Shown here: positions 45,190 to 54,837 of the stretch, piece by piece
How positions within the stretch are numbered: position 1 is the first letter of the stretch
Layout of the letters: each line of letters begins with the position of its first letter
Source of the DNA: Argyresthia goedartella
Taxonomy: Eukaryota; Arthropoda; Insecta; Lepidoptera; Argyresthiidae
Reading direction: 5' to 3'
DNA: 64,000 bases
NCBI GenBank assembly: GCA_949825045.1
Contig: OX463815.1
Coordinates: forward strand, 27,643,356 to 27,707,355
The notes under the pieces: model-generated
The model's input: only the letters and a program-made list of their open reading frames with translations
What the model was told of the DNA's origin: nothing
Databases searched by the model: none
Position numbers and translations under genes: made by a program

Positions 45190-46179
45190 GAAGAAGAGTG
45201 TGAACAGTTTTATCGGAACAATACTGGTCGCCTTCGGTCAGGTCGATTTCTCACACGTCTTCCATTTCGGAGTGATCGCCCGCCGCTGGGCAGTTCACAC
45301 CATGCAGCCGAGACGCGGCTTCTGTCGATGGAACGACGCATGAAGCGTGACGGGATTTTCCGGCAGAAGTACGTCGACTTCATGCGGGAATACGAGTCGC
45401 TCGGCCACATGTCGGTTTCGGGTATCGACTGGAAGCGTGAAGACCACTGCTTCCTGCCCCATCACGCGGTCTTGAGGACCCCGGAGGGCAAAATACGGGT
45501 AGTGTTCGATGGATCGGCATCAACATCTAACGGCATGAACCTGAACCAGTGTTTGCATTCAGGGCCGAAGTTGAACCATGACATCGCGGATGTTATCACA
45601 CGGTTCCGTCGACACAATGTTGTGTTTGTAGCTGACATCCGGATGATGTTTAGACAGACGGTCATTCACCCTGACGATAGACGGTATCAGCTGATACTGT
45701 GGCGAGAGAGCCCAGATCAGCCCATGAGGGTGTACGAGCTGAACACCAACACGTACGGGCTACGGTCTAGTCCTTATTTGGCGATTCGCACTCTGCGGGA
45801 GTTAGCGGATCGAGAACGGTTAAACTTCCCTAGAGGAGCAGCGATCCTGGAGCAGGATCTCTACGTGGACGATATCTGTACCGGTGCAGATTCCGTAGAG
45901 GAGGCGCTCGCTCGACGGGACGAGCTAGTTGAGCTCTTACGGGGTGGAGGTTACGAGCTCCGGAAATGGATGTCGAACTCTCCAGAGTTACTGACTGGTC
46001 TTCCGGATGACTACCAGCAGGATCCCCAAATTTTTGAAAATTTGGAAAATTCAAATATGTTGTCGGTATTAGGCGTCCAGTACCAGCCGAGTTGGACTCC
46101 CCGAAGGTCTGGACGAAACGGAACGTCCTTTCAACGGTGGCTAGGACATTTGATCCAAACGGGTGGATCACCCCGGTAA
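45190..46179 (+). pseudogene. BEL/Pao reverse transcriptase
   Basis: Resumes the pol frame with EEECEQFYRNNTGRLRSGRF. RT motifs follow: GKIRVVFDGSASTSNGMNLN, LHSGPKLNHDIADVITRFR, FVADIRMMFRQTVIHPDDR (first catalytic Asp), YGLRSSPYLAIRTL, and LYVDDICTGA near residue 228 with the two catalytic Asp of YVDD. The frame breaks after VLGVQYQPSW near 46095, where the next frame continues with SPKVWTKRNVLSTVARTFDP. One or more bases, and possibly some codons, are missing there. Confidence 0.88.
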
Positions 46180-48395
46180 CATTTCAGCTCAAGTGTTTTA
46201 TGCAGCAATTGTGGTCTGCTGAGCTGAAATGGGACGACCCGATCGGCGGGTCATTGAGCTCAGAGTGGGACTCGATCTTTACGACCCTCCCTTGCATCAA
46301 CCGGATTTCACTGCCACGGAGGTTGGTTCCCACTAAACGATACACCGCCACCCTGCATGGGTTTTGCGATGCCTCGGAGAAGGGCTACGGAGCTGCGGTG
46401 TATCTGCGTACGGTCGACTCCTCGGGGGAGGTTGATGTGCGGTTGGTCATAGCCAAGAGCAAGGTTGCGCCGTTGCGCACTCGCCTGACCATTCCCAAGT
46501 TAGAGCTTTCGGGAGCGGCTCTCCTGACTCGTCTGCTCAACCACACGATGACGGTCCTTCGTGGGTCAATAGCGTTGGAAGATACGGTCTACGCTTGGAC
46601 GGACAGCCAGATCGTGTTATGCTGGCTGAAGGCTTCAGTTCACAAGCTGGAGATTTTTGTGGCGAATCGGGTTTCGCAGATTTTGAATTCGGAGGTTCCC
46701 TTAATCTGGAGACATGTTCCAGGGGAAATGAACCCAGCAGACTGTGCGTCTCGTGGGTGTCACGCTCCGGAGTTGGTTGGACATCCCTTGTGGTGGGGTC
46801 CAAAATGGTTGACTCAAGCCGAATCGGATTGGCCAATGAGTCCACGCGTTACCACGGCGAACGGCGCCTTGACAGTCGGTGTCTGTACGACGCAACCAGA
46901 GCCGGAAGAGGAGTTCAGCCTGCTGGAACGGTACAGCTCGCTCGACAAGCTGGTCAATATGAGCGCCTGGATCTGCCGATTTGCGCGGAATTGTCGGATT
47001 TCTGAGGCGCAATGGGTGCGGACACAGGTCCTGACACCACGGGAACGGAACCATGCGTTGTTCGCATTGGTACGGAACGTGCAGACGGTGCACTTTAAGT
47101 CCGAATTGGACATTCTGAGACGCGGACGCGTCCAACTGAAGGGAGCTGTGGCTCGGCTCAACCCGTTTATTGACCCTCAAGGATTGCTGAGGGTAGGACG
47201 TCGGCTGCGGAATGCCAACCTGCCTTATGCGGCTCGCCACCCGTTGTTACTCCCTAGGAAAGGGAAGTTGGTCGAACTGTTGATCCAGCATCGACACATT
47301 CGGAATGGGCATGTCGGATGCCACGCCTTGATGGCGTTTCTCCAGCGCGAGTTCTGGATTCTATCGGGAAGACGCTTAGTGCGTAGCGTCGTATTTCGGT
47401 GCCTGCCTTGTTATCGGGCCAAGGCGGCTACGATGCAGCCCAAGATGGGCGATTTGCCCTCGGATAGGGTTAACGAAATCCGGCCCTTTGCGGGTGTCGG
47501 AACGGATTTCGCGGGACCGTTCATGGTCAAGTCTTCACAGCTACGGAACGCCAGATTAGTGAAGGCATACCTGTGCGTCTTCGTGTGCTTGGCCACGAAG
47601 GCAGTCCACTTGGAGGTGGTCAGTGACCTCACTACAGAGGCATTTATCGCATGTCTAGATCGGTTCGTCTCACGAAGGGGCCTCCCGACATTAATCCGTT
47701 CGGACAACGGCACAAATTTTGTCGGAGCCAGGCGATATCTGCAGGAGGTCACTCAATTCCTGAACGGTAACCAGGACGCCATGGGTACGGCTTGCTCCCG
47801 ACGAGGGATTGAATGGGTTTTCAGTCCGCCGGGATGTCCTCATTGGGGAGGAATTTTTGAGGCTGCGGTTAAATCGGCTAAGTCGCACCTGACGAGGATC
47901 ATCGGTGAGACCTCTCTACGCTTTGAAGAGCTTGCGACGCTGTTCTGTAAAATTGAAATGACACTGAACTCGCGTCCGTTGTGCCCGCTCAGTTCGGATC
48001 CAAATGATTTGGAAGCGTTGACGCCGGGTCACTTCCTGATAGGTCAGCCCCTTAACGCCCTGCCAGAATACCCATTCGGTGATGTTAAGTTAAGTCGGTT
48101 AACTAGGTGGCAGATGTTGCAGCAGATGGCTCAAGATTTTTGGAAACGGTGGTCCCTTGAGTACTTGCACATCTTGCAGCAGCGCCTTAAGTGGACTGAC
48201 CGGACGAGCCCCCCTCAAGTCGGTGATTTGGTGCTGATTAAGGATGCGAACCTGCCATCATTGAGATGGAGACGAGGACGGATCGTCAATTTGTACACGG
48301 GTCGGGATGGCACGCCTCGATCGGCAGAAGTCAAGGTGGGGGACTCGGTCCTCAAGAGAGCGGTCGCAACACTTTCTCGCCTTCCTATTGATTAG
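46092..48395 (+). pseudogene. BEL/Pao RNase H and integrase
   Basis: This 767-codon frame is open end to end. RNase H: FCDASEKGYGAAVY (Asp about 93), KLELSGAAL (Glu about 138), WTDSQIV (Asp about 171) and NPADCASRG (Asp about 217). Integrase zinc-binding: RHIRNGHVGCHALM then RCLPCYRAKA, giving H-H-C-C. Integrase core: VGTDFAGPF, RSDNGTNFVGA and FEAAVKSAKSHL supply the D-D-E triad near residues 471, 537 and 590. The C-terminal LRWRRGRIVNLYTGRDGTPR stretch matches the DUF5641-type domain of Pao integrases. Stop precedes the 3' LTR by 31 bases. It has no start of its own and would be made only as part of the polyprotein. Confidence 0.92.
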
Positions 48396-48426
48396 GGACA
48401 GGTTCGGGCCTGTCCGGGCGGGTGAC

Positions 48427-48981
48427 TGTTTAATATTTATGCTTTGGAACGCACCGGTTTTTTGTTGCGCGGATCGACCGCGAGTAATCGGGACATCACT
48501 AAGCGGAAACGGACCGCAGCTGTCACTCGTATCGAAACGAGAGGAGAAATTGGAGGTTGTCTTTTCTCGTCGGGAGAACAAACATGTCTGCTCAGGCATC
48601 GGGCCATTGATTGTAATTCGGTGTAACAATTATCAAATACAGGCGTCGGGCCTGGTCGGAGTGTAAATCTACCACATCGTCGGGAAATAAGTAGATTCGC
48701 GTCAGCGGTTAAGTGATCCGTGTTGATTGGACATCGTCGTATTGGACGGCGACTCCACGTGACGGCAGGCAGCACGCCGGCGACAGCGTCGGGCAGCGAC
48801 GGCAAGGTTCGGTTCCTCTCCTATCCCAAAACTGTCTCCTATCCCTCATTCCTGTCTCGAATCGAGCTTTCGATCTCCGGTCTGCGACGACAAGGTAATA
48901 ATTCAACTTCTTTTCTCCCGTGCTGGCATCAACCCAGCCCCTCAAGATTCCACGCCGTTCGGTAGGCGTGGAAATTAATCA
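48427..48981 (+). repeat. BEL/Pao 3' LTR
   Basis: 555 bp matching the 5' LTR with about seven substitutions and no length change. The sequence just before it (GGCCTGTCCGGGCGGGTGAC) is only weakly purine-rich for a polypurine tract. Confidence 0.95.
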
Positions 48982-49002
48982 GACCCTGTAATGTTTTAAG
49001 CC

Positions 49003-49115
49003 TAGTAAAAAACAAAATAAAAGAAATATTTAACGGGGATCCCATACAACAATTCTTTTAATACCACATACAAACTTATGGATACACCTGGTTACGTACA
49101 TGGAGTGTGAAAGTA
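49003..49115 (+). repeat. Duplicated flank of the LTR element
   Basis: Repeats 36332-36444 with one visible substitution (GGATACACC versus GGATGCACC) and the same length of 113 bases. It joins directly to third-LTR sequence on its left, marking a recombination or duplication breakpoint at about 49002/49003. Confidence 0.9.
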
Positions 49116-50195
49116 TGTAGTGTTATGTTACTTACATGTCATTTTCCAGGATTTTCAGCTGGATACTTGCTGAGCTGTACAGCTTATTATTTGTTATCAC
49201 CTTTATTTTCATAGGACCCTGTAACGTTTTAAACCATAAGAACACATTAACAAATCATTTTCGCTTTGTATTTTCACACTATCAGCACTTCTAAATCGAT
49301 AGCGAAGGGGTTTACCTTTGGTGACCTTGTATTTGGCTTTCTCCGAAACTCTGCAATCTCGGGCTTCGTGCGCGCTGGTGCGCTACCTTTTTATATTCAT
49401 TGTTACTTCATTTACTTCATGGTTTTCTTGTTGTTTTCTGTATTACGAGCCTGAAACCAAAAACTGACATATGTTGATGTCGTTGTTTATCTGGTTGTCA
49501 TGGCAATGTCCATTAAAACTCGTTAGCGGTCTGATATGTTTGCTTCAATACTTTTACAAAAATACTTTTTCTCTCTTGGCCACTCACAAAAATTGCTTTT
49601 AATTTAAATAATTTTTAGAACTCCAAAAAGGGTATAAGAGCGGAACATTTCTGAAATTCTTGAGTCTCACGTCAGCTTCTGACCAAGAAGAATCACCTAA
49701 AGGCCTTATCCCGGGGTCGCACTACCCCGGGATCCTGCGAGCCGTTACTACAACACGATCCTACGAGCCGTTACTACAACGCGATCCTGCGAGCCGTTAC
49801 TACAACGCGATCCTGCGAGCCGTTACTATAACGCGATCCTGTGAGCCGTTACTGCAACGCGATCCTGCGAGCCGTTATTACAACGCGATCCTGCGAGCCG
49901 TTACTGCAACGCGATCCTGCGAGCCTCAACCCTGTTCAGCGCTTCGCTGAGTCTCCTCGTCACCTACCCGTTCCCGGCTACACCTGCATCCTGGTCGTCA
50001 CTTCATCGGTCTCCTACTCTCCGTGTCCTCCGCTTCCTTTTTTATACCTAATCTGTATTTTTATAAAAACCTGTTCTCATTTCATCCATCCTCATCTTCT
50101 TATCATTTTTCTATAGTCATCACTGTAAATAGCTCTAATAAACTGTCACTACTAAATTTTGTCCTGGTTGTTTTCTGTTAGGTTCTGGTTAGGTT
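49116..50195 (+). mobile_element. Fourth LTR of the non-autonomous element
   Basis: Same structure as LTR 1, including the stem-loop and the 26-bp minisatellite (49731-49925). It shows about a dozen substitutions and a 2-base deletion (CTCCAAAAAGG for CTCTCCAAAAAGG). It ends at GTTAGGTT without the terminal ATATCGTTACA seen in LTRs 1 and 2, then enters unrelated sequence. No matching target duplication is visible. Confidence 0.85.
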
Positions 50196-50199
50196 ACGT

Positions 50200-51220
50200 A
50201 TTTGAAATATAATGAATGAACCCTATGAGTTTCCCTAACGATTATATGAAAAGTAAATTTAAAGATATAACCGACCAACCATTGATTAAACCTCAGACGG
50301 AATTAAACCCTTACATATTTTTTTATTGGAATATTTCTCCGATTGGAAATATTCTAATACCAACGATTGCGAATATCCTATTTAGATGATTTGGCCAAAG
50401 TAGTGGATGATCGTCTATAGGTAGGACTGTAGACGTTGTGATATTAATAACCTAAAGTTCTTTTTAGAGTGGTTTTGGTTAAACAGTATCGTCAAGAGGT
50501 TCCTCAGTCAGTGATGAATATAAGTGACATAAGAATATTGATAAGCATCGAGTCCGTGCTTATTAGAATGAATTCCAAGTAAAAAACCATTTTAAAGTCA
50601 TTTCGATTACATGTGTTTATAAAAGAGGGTTTGTGCTAGAGCCCACGACCCCGCCCAACCAACACCAGTAGAGGTCAACCGAGTTCTACGGACCCAAGAC
50701 AGATGAAGTTAGATTTAGCTAAGCAAAATAAGCTTAAATTTTATAAAAAAAATGCTTACAACCACTCAAAATTGTAAACACAATTTATTACAAAACATAG
50801 GGTTAACTATGTGTTCATTAGTACGCTTTTGGCGTTATCTTTCACCTGTTTTGGGGGCATCCTCCTCCCACACATTCCCATATACAATCTACGTGACTGC
50901 AACATTTAAGACTGCTGAAGACCTGGAATTAGCCAACTGAATACACCAGCACCTAGAGACCGTTTGAATCTACTCAAATCCCTGTCGAGTTAGTTTCCCT
51001 ACCAATCAACTACATAAAGACTATTAAGGATATATTTTTATATTATTTGATATTGTGATTTCTCTTATCCATCAGTCCTACATGTTTGTTGATCGGTTAC
51101 GGGATATTTTATTTGCATATACTCGGTATTGAGGTTATCTTGAGAGACACGTCTCTTAAGTTTTATTCCGTAACCATGTGGATATTCATCCAGATATTTT
51201 ATATATAAATTAATTTTAAG
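50200..51220. other. Intergenic, nothing recognised
   Basis: Short open frames only. A GCCCACGACCCCGCCCAACC block at 50641 stands out by composition but has no recognisable role. Confidence 0.35.
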
Positions 51221-51225
51221 ACATG

Positions 51226-52116
51226 TAAATTCAGCGTAACTAATTAGGTCACTAGATTGATAATGTAGCGTGTGTGTAGGTTTGATATTAACGGATTTCA
51301 GGCCATCCACAGGCATTCTACAGCGAAGTAAACTTCACTCTAAACAGGGGCGATGAGCGTCCCTGAATGATGCGACCAGGGTCTGTACTACAATGTCAAA
51401 TCGATCCGAATTGTACAAATCCATCTTTTAATCGGGTTAGGCGAGTAGTTCTCTAGTCCATGAGTAAGAAGAAGTCTAGGCACTATGTGCTTACGACAAA
51501 GGTATGAACCAGATAGTACTTAAAGCAGTGACAGCCTTTGGAAAATGGAAAGCACAAGTTCGTTCGAATGCCAATGCAGTAAGAATGATCGAACTTCTGA
51601 ATCGGAGGCGTTTCAGAAGGGGAAAACGACTGCTAATAAACCTTAGGCCGTGTAGAATCTAGTAGAGTGTTAAATTCAGCGTAACTACTTAGGTCACTAG
51701 ATTGATAATGTAGCGTGTGTGTAGGTTTGATTCTAACGGATTTCAGGCCATCCACAGGCATTCTACAGCGAAGTAAACTTCTCTCTAAACAGGGGCGATG
51801 AGCGTCCCTAAATGATGCGACCAGGGTCTGTAATACAATGTCAAATCGATCCGAATTGTACAAATCCATCTTTTAATCGGGGTATGCGAGTAGTTCTCTA
51901 GTCCATGAGTAAGAAGAAGTCTAGGCACTATGTGCTAACGACAAAGGTATGAACCAGATAGTACTCAAAGCAGTGACAGCCTTTGGAAAATGGAAAGCAC
52001 AAGTTCGTTCGAATTCCAATGCAGTAAGAATGTTCGAACTTCTGAATCGGAGGCGTTTCAGAAGGGGAGAATGACTGCTAATAAACCTTAGGCCGTGTAG
52101 AATCTAGTAGAGTGTT
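51226..52116. repeat. 445-bp tandem duplication
   Basis: Copies 51226-51670 and 51671-52116 are direct repeats with few substitutions. Both carry a minus-strand frame starting MDLYNSDRFDIV. In copy 2 it reads on through FRDAHRPCLERSLLRCRMPV and GLKSVRIKPTHTLHYQSSDL, while copy 1 has a TGA after PCLE. I recognise no protein family in it. Confidence 0.9.
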
Positions 52117-52559
52117 CTTATAGTAATGTCAGCTGCTTGTAGAGTAAATTTGTATGTGTGTGTTTTGTGAATGACCAAGTTACCACGTCAATCTACATGC
52201 TATATGGAATTAGAATATGTTTGTCATTTAATGTAAAGTTAGGTAGGCCAACCAACATGATAGACGGTAAAGAAAAGAAAGATCAAAATAGCCACAATCA
52301 AAAGATATTTAGTTTGTTAGATAGTTTTATAAGTATTTAGGTATTTCAAGAGTGAGAGGGAAATAACGTAATTATTTGTAGTCATACGAATTTCAGATAC
52401 TTGTTTTGTTACATAAACCCAAATAATTGGGTTTAGTCTCCCTACCTACATAACCTCAATTACGTAATTTAATCATTTAGCTAAAAGACAATCAAGAATA
52501 AAATCAGAAAAAGAAAGCCTGGTAATTTAAAAGTCTGCGCAAAATGCATTTAAAGTAAA

Positions 52560-53021
52560 TCATGAGGACGAATTAATTGAAAACTCATCAAATTGACGAA
52601 TCCAAATACCGCAAAATAAAAACCGCGGCATGAACGCAAAACAAAACCTAAAATTACAAGCCTTAGAACCATAAACAATCCCTCCCACCGATGACCCGCG
52701 CACGATCGCCTCGGCAGCCGGAAGTCCAGGACCTAGGTCGCCCAGGTCCATCTCCATCCATTCCTGGGATATCGGAGGTTACAGCAGGAAATGACACGTA
52801 GTATCGCCACATTTCAGTCCGATAGTGTCATATTGCCCCTGTTGTGGGCAGGGAAATGGTTCCCTGCCCACAACAGGGGCAATATCGACACTACCCAACT
52901 CAGGCAAGCTACTATCAGAAAACATTTAACACAAAAGAATAACTAACACACTTCTGAAAATATAATTTGAGTTCCAACTTACATTCCACTCGACGACCAG
53001 TAACCAAAAGAGCCCTTTCAT
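52560..53021 (-). CDS. Candidate small secreted protein, 2 exons (speculative)
   Basis: Exon 1 (53021-52983) encodes MKGLFWLLVVEWN and ends in donor GTAAGTTGG at phase 0. Exon 2 (52763-52560), behind acceptor GATATCCCAG, is in the matching phase: EWMEMDLGDLGPGLPAAEAI, then VRGSSVGGIVYGSKACNF and on to a stop, giving about 80 residues. The start has a short hydrophobic run like a signal peptide. The intron of about 219 bases contains the near-perfect hairpin at 52822-52893. Against it: a TATA-like site lies only about 20 bases before this ATG, so transcription might start inside the exon, and no family match is known. The second half of exon 2 is Phe/Cys-rich and less convincing, so the true 3' end may differ. 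Confidence 0.3.
52822..52893. repeat. Long near-perfect hairpin
   Basis: Core arms of 26 bases, 52830-52855 and 52860-52885, are exact reverse complements around the 4-base loop ATGG. The arm includes GCCCCTGTTGTGGGCAGGGA. After a one-base bulge, pairing continues through TAGTGTC / GACACTA, giving about 33 paired bases per arm. No decay of pairing in the core. Confidence 0.95.
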
Positions 53022-53033
53022 CTCGACCCATCA

Positions 53034-53045
53034 CTTTTATATTTT
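53034..53045 (-). promoter_or_regulatory. TATA-like site before the candidate small gene
   Basis: Minus strand reads GAAAATATAAAAG. Upstream is a block with ACGAACCAATCAGAA (CCAAT-like, near 53120). It fits a core promoter reading leftwards, but an initiator at the right distance is not clear. Confidence 0.35.
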
Positions 53046-53049
53046 CTAT

Positions 53050-54550
53050 TCGCACCAAAACGTCCTACTCCAGGCATGCTCGCCAAACCAAAATGTAAAA
53101 CTCCGCGAGTCATTCTGATTGGTTCGTTTCATTTCCTTTCGAAACTCAGTGCTCTGTTTGGTTACTGGTCTACACCGTATACACACTTTATATTTTAGAT
53201 CACACAGTTCAACTAGAAATAGACTTTATAATATCACAAAATAATCTAAATAAAATAATACTCCTTTTTTTTCTATATAAAACAACTTATTGCAATTATA
53301 GTGAATAAAGTTCTACTTTGAGTTAAACCATCTGGAATTTAAAGGCGATCGACCGCCATCTGTTCCATCATTGAACTAACTACGCATCTGTTTGACCTAC
53401 CAATCTATATCGTAACTAAACACCCTTACGTATGAGTTTCGATTGAATGAGCCATGGTAAATGCGACATTTCAAAACAACATCACAAATGTGTAAAATGG
53501 TCATAATTCGATATCCACTGAAAGCAACGGTGAAGTTAAACCATTAATTTTAAATTTATGATTCATAATTTATTTCATAGCTCTTAAAGTTTATCCACAT
53601 TTTGGAGAATGTGAATAATTTTGAGGACGTGATAAATTTTCTACAGCATCATTCTCAGCCCACATCAACTCACTGCTAGGCATAGGTTTTTAACTCTCTT
53701 CGCTTCTTCTTCTCTTCTCTTTAATGAATTATTATCCTTTATTGAAAATCAAACTTAACGATCCAACAACTTTATTCACAACAACTTATTAATACTGAAT
53801 AAAGAATAACACACGCTGTTAAATGCGACAAAGACAATAGTGATAACATTACATTAACAAGTACTTACGTAACATAATAACAACTAAGGAAGTCAGGTAC
53901 ATTAAATAAAATAACAATGAGTGATAAATAACAACTAGACATAAAATTGTATAGTAAATAGCATCATTAATAACACTAGAAGGAAGTGCATCGGAAGGAA
54001 AGTTTAGCTAGATCGAAGTATCGCGTAACCATACATGTTATTAATACTTTGGCATTTTTAACCTCTTTGGGTCGGTGCAATTCAATTTTGAGGCATCGAT
54101 TTCGATTCGATTTTAAAACCATATTCTACGCATTAGGGGCAAATGTTTCGCTACGTTAGGTTAATGAAGAACATAACGATGTCAATACAGCTATTGCATC
54201 AAGCTTGCATAGAGAGCTTAGTTAATAATCTTGAAACTTTGCATGGTTCTTAATGTTTGCAATAAATACTACGACGGACTTGTCGGTGTTAATTTAAAAA
54301 ACATGGACACTGGCATCTTAAATATATATGTAGATGCACTTGGTGATGTTATGCTCGCTATACTAGTAGCAGAAACATTATCCCTTTATTCATAAAATGG
54401 AAAATTGCAGATGATTCCAAGTAGCACCCTTCTCTTATCTAATGGCTGAATTAAAGTCTATGTATAGACTATAATTATAAATAAAGCCACTTAAGATGTC
54501 ATACTGTGGCTCTAATTTCCAGAGAGGCCGTGACAGAAAGGCTGTCTTTG
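53050..54550. other. AT-rich intergenic, nothing recognised
   Basis: No coding, RNA or mobile feature could be supported beyond the CCAAT-like block near 53120. Confidence 0.35.
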
Positions 54551-54560
54551 TCAAACTATA

Positions 54561-54707
54561 CCCGGGCGCCTATTTAAGTGAAGTGACAGAAACATAGTAT
54601 AGAGGTGGCACGTTACGTCGTTTCATGCGACGCACGTCACGTTGTTAGGTGCCCGGCCATAAATCACTTGTCAGATCACGTGACATGTCATTTATGTAGG
54701 CGCCCGG
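54561..54707. mobile_element. MITE-like element downstream of gene B
   Basis: Left end CCCGGGCGCCTATTTAAGTG and right end ATTTATGTAGGCGCCCGG are imperfect inverted repeats of about 27 bases. A further GGTGCCCGGCCATAAATCAC block lies inside at 54648. Non-coding. No target duplication could be confirmed. Confidence 0.45.
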
Positions 54708-54837
54708 CCTGCTTAACTTTTGGCCGCTCGCAGCTTGCCGCGCCGCAATTCGCAAGCCGCAGGTAGCTGGTAGCTGAGACCGGGCGGGAGTTGACGGCTG
54801 TGCATCTGGACTGGACCTAAGCTACTTTGTTCGTAAC

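Larger units (their letters stand above)
40527..48986 (+). mobile_element. BEL/Pao LTR retrotransposon, interrupted by a LINE
   Basis: The element runs 40532-48981 between 5-bp target duplications GACCC (40527-40531 and 48982-48986). LTRs of 555 bp begin TG and end CA and differ at about seven positions, indicating recent insertion. Internal order is gag, aspartic protease, RT, RNase H and integrase, the BEL/Pao order. A TGGTAGCAGGAGCGCGG stretch at 41090, four bases past the 5' LTR, is in the primer-binding-site position. A 1033-bp LINE fragment (44153-45185) interrupts the region between protease and RT. Frame breaks in gag and pol add to this, so the copy cannot make its polyprotein. Confidence 0.95.

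Noticed and set aside
53034..53045. Firm promoter call for the candidate secreted peptide
   Set aside because: The TATA-like site is too close to the ATG for normal start-site spacing, so it is listed only at low confidence.
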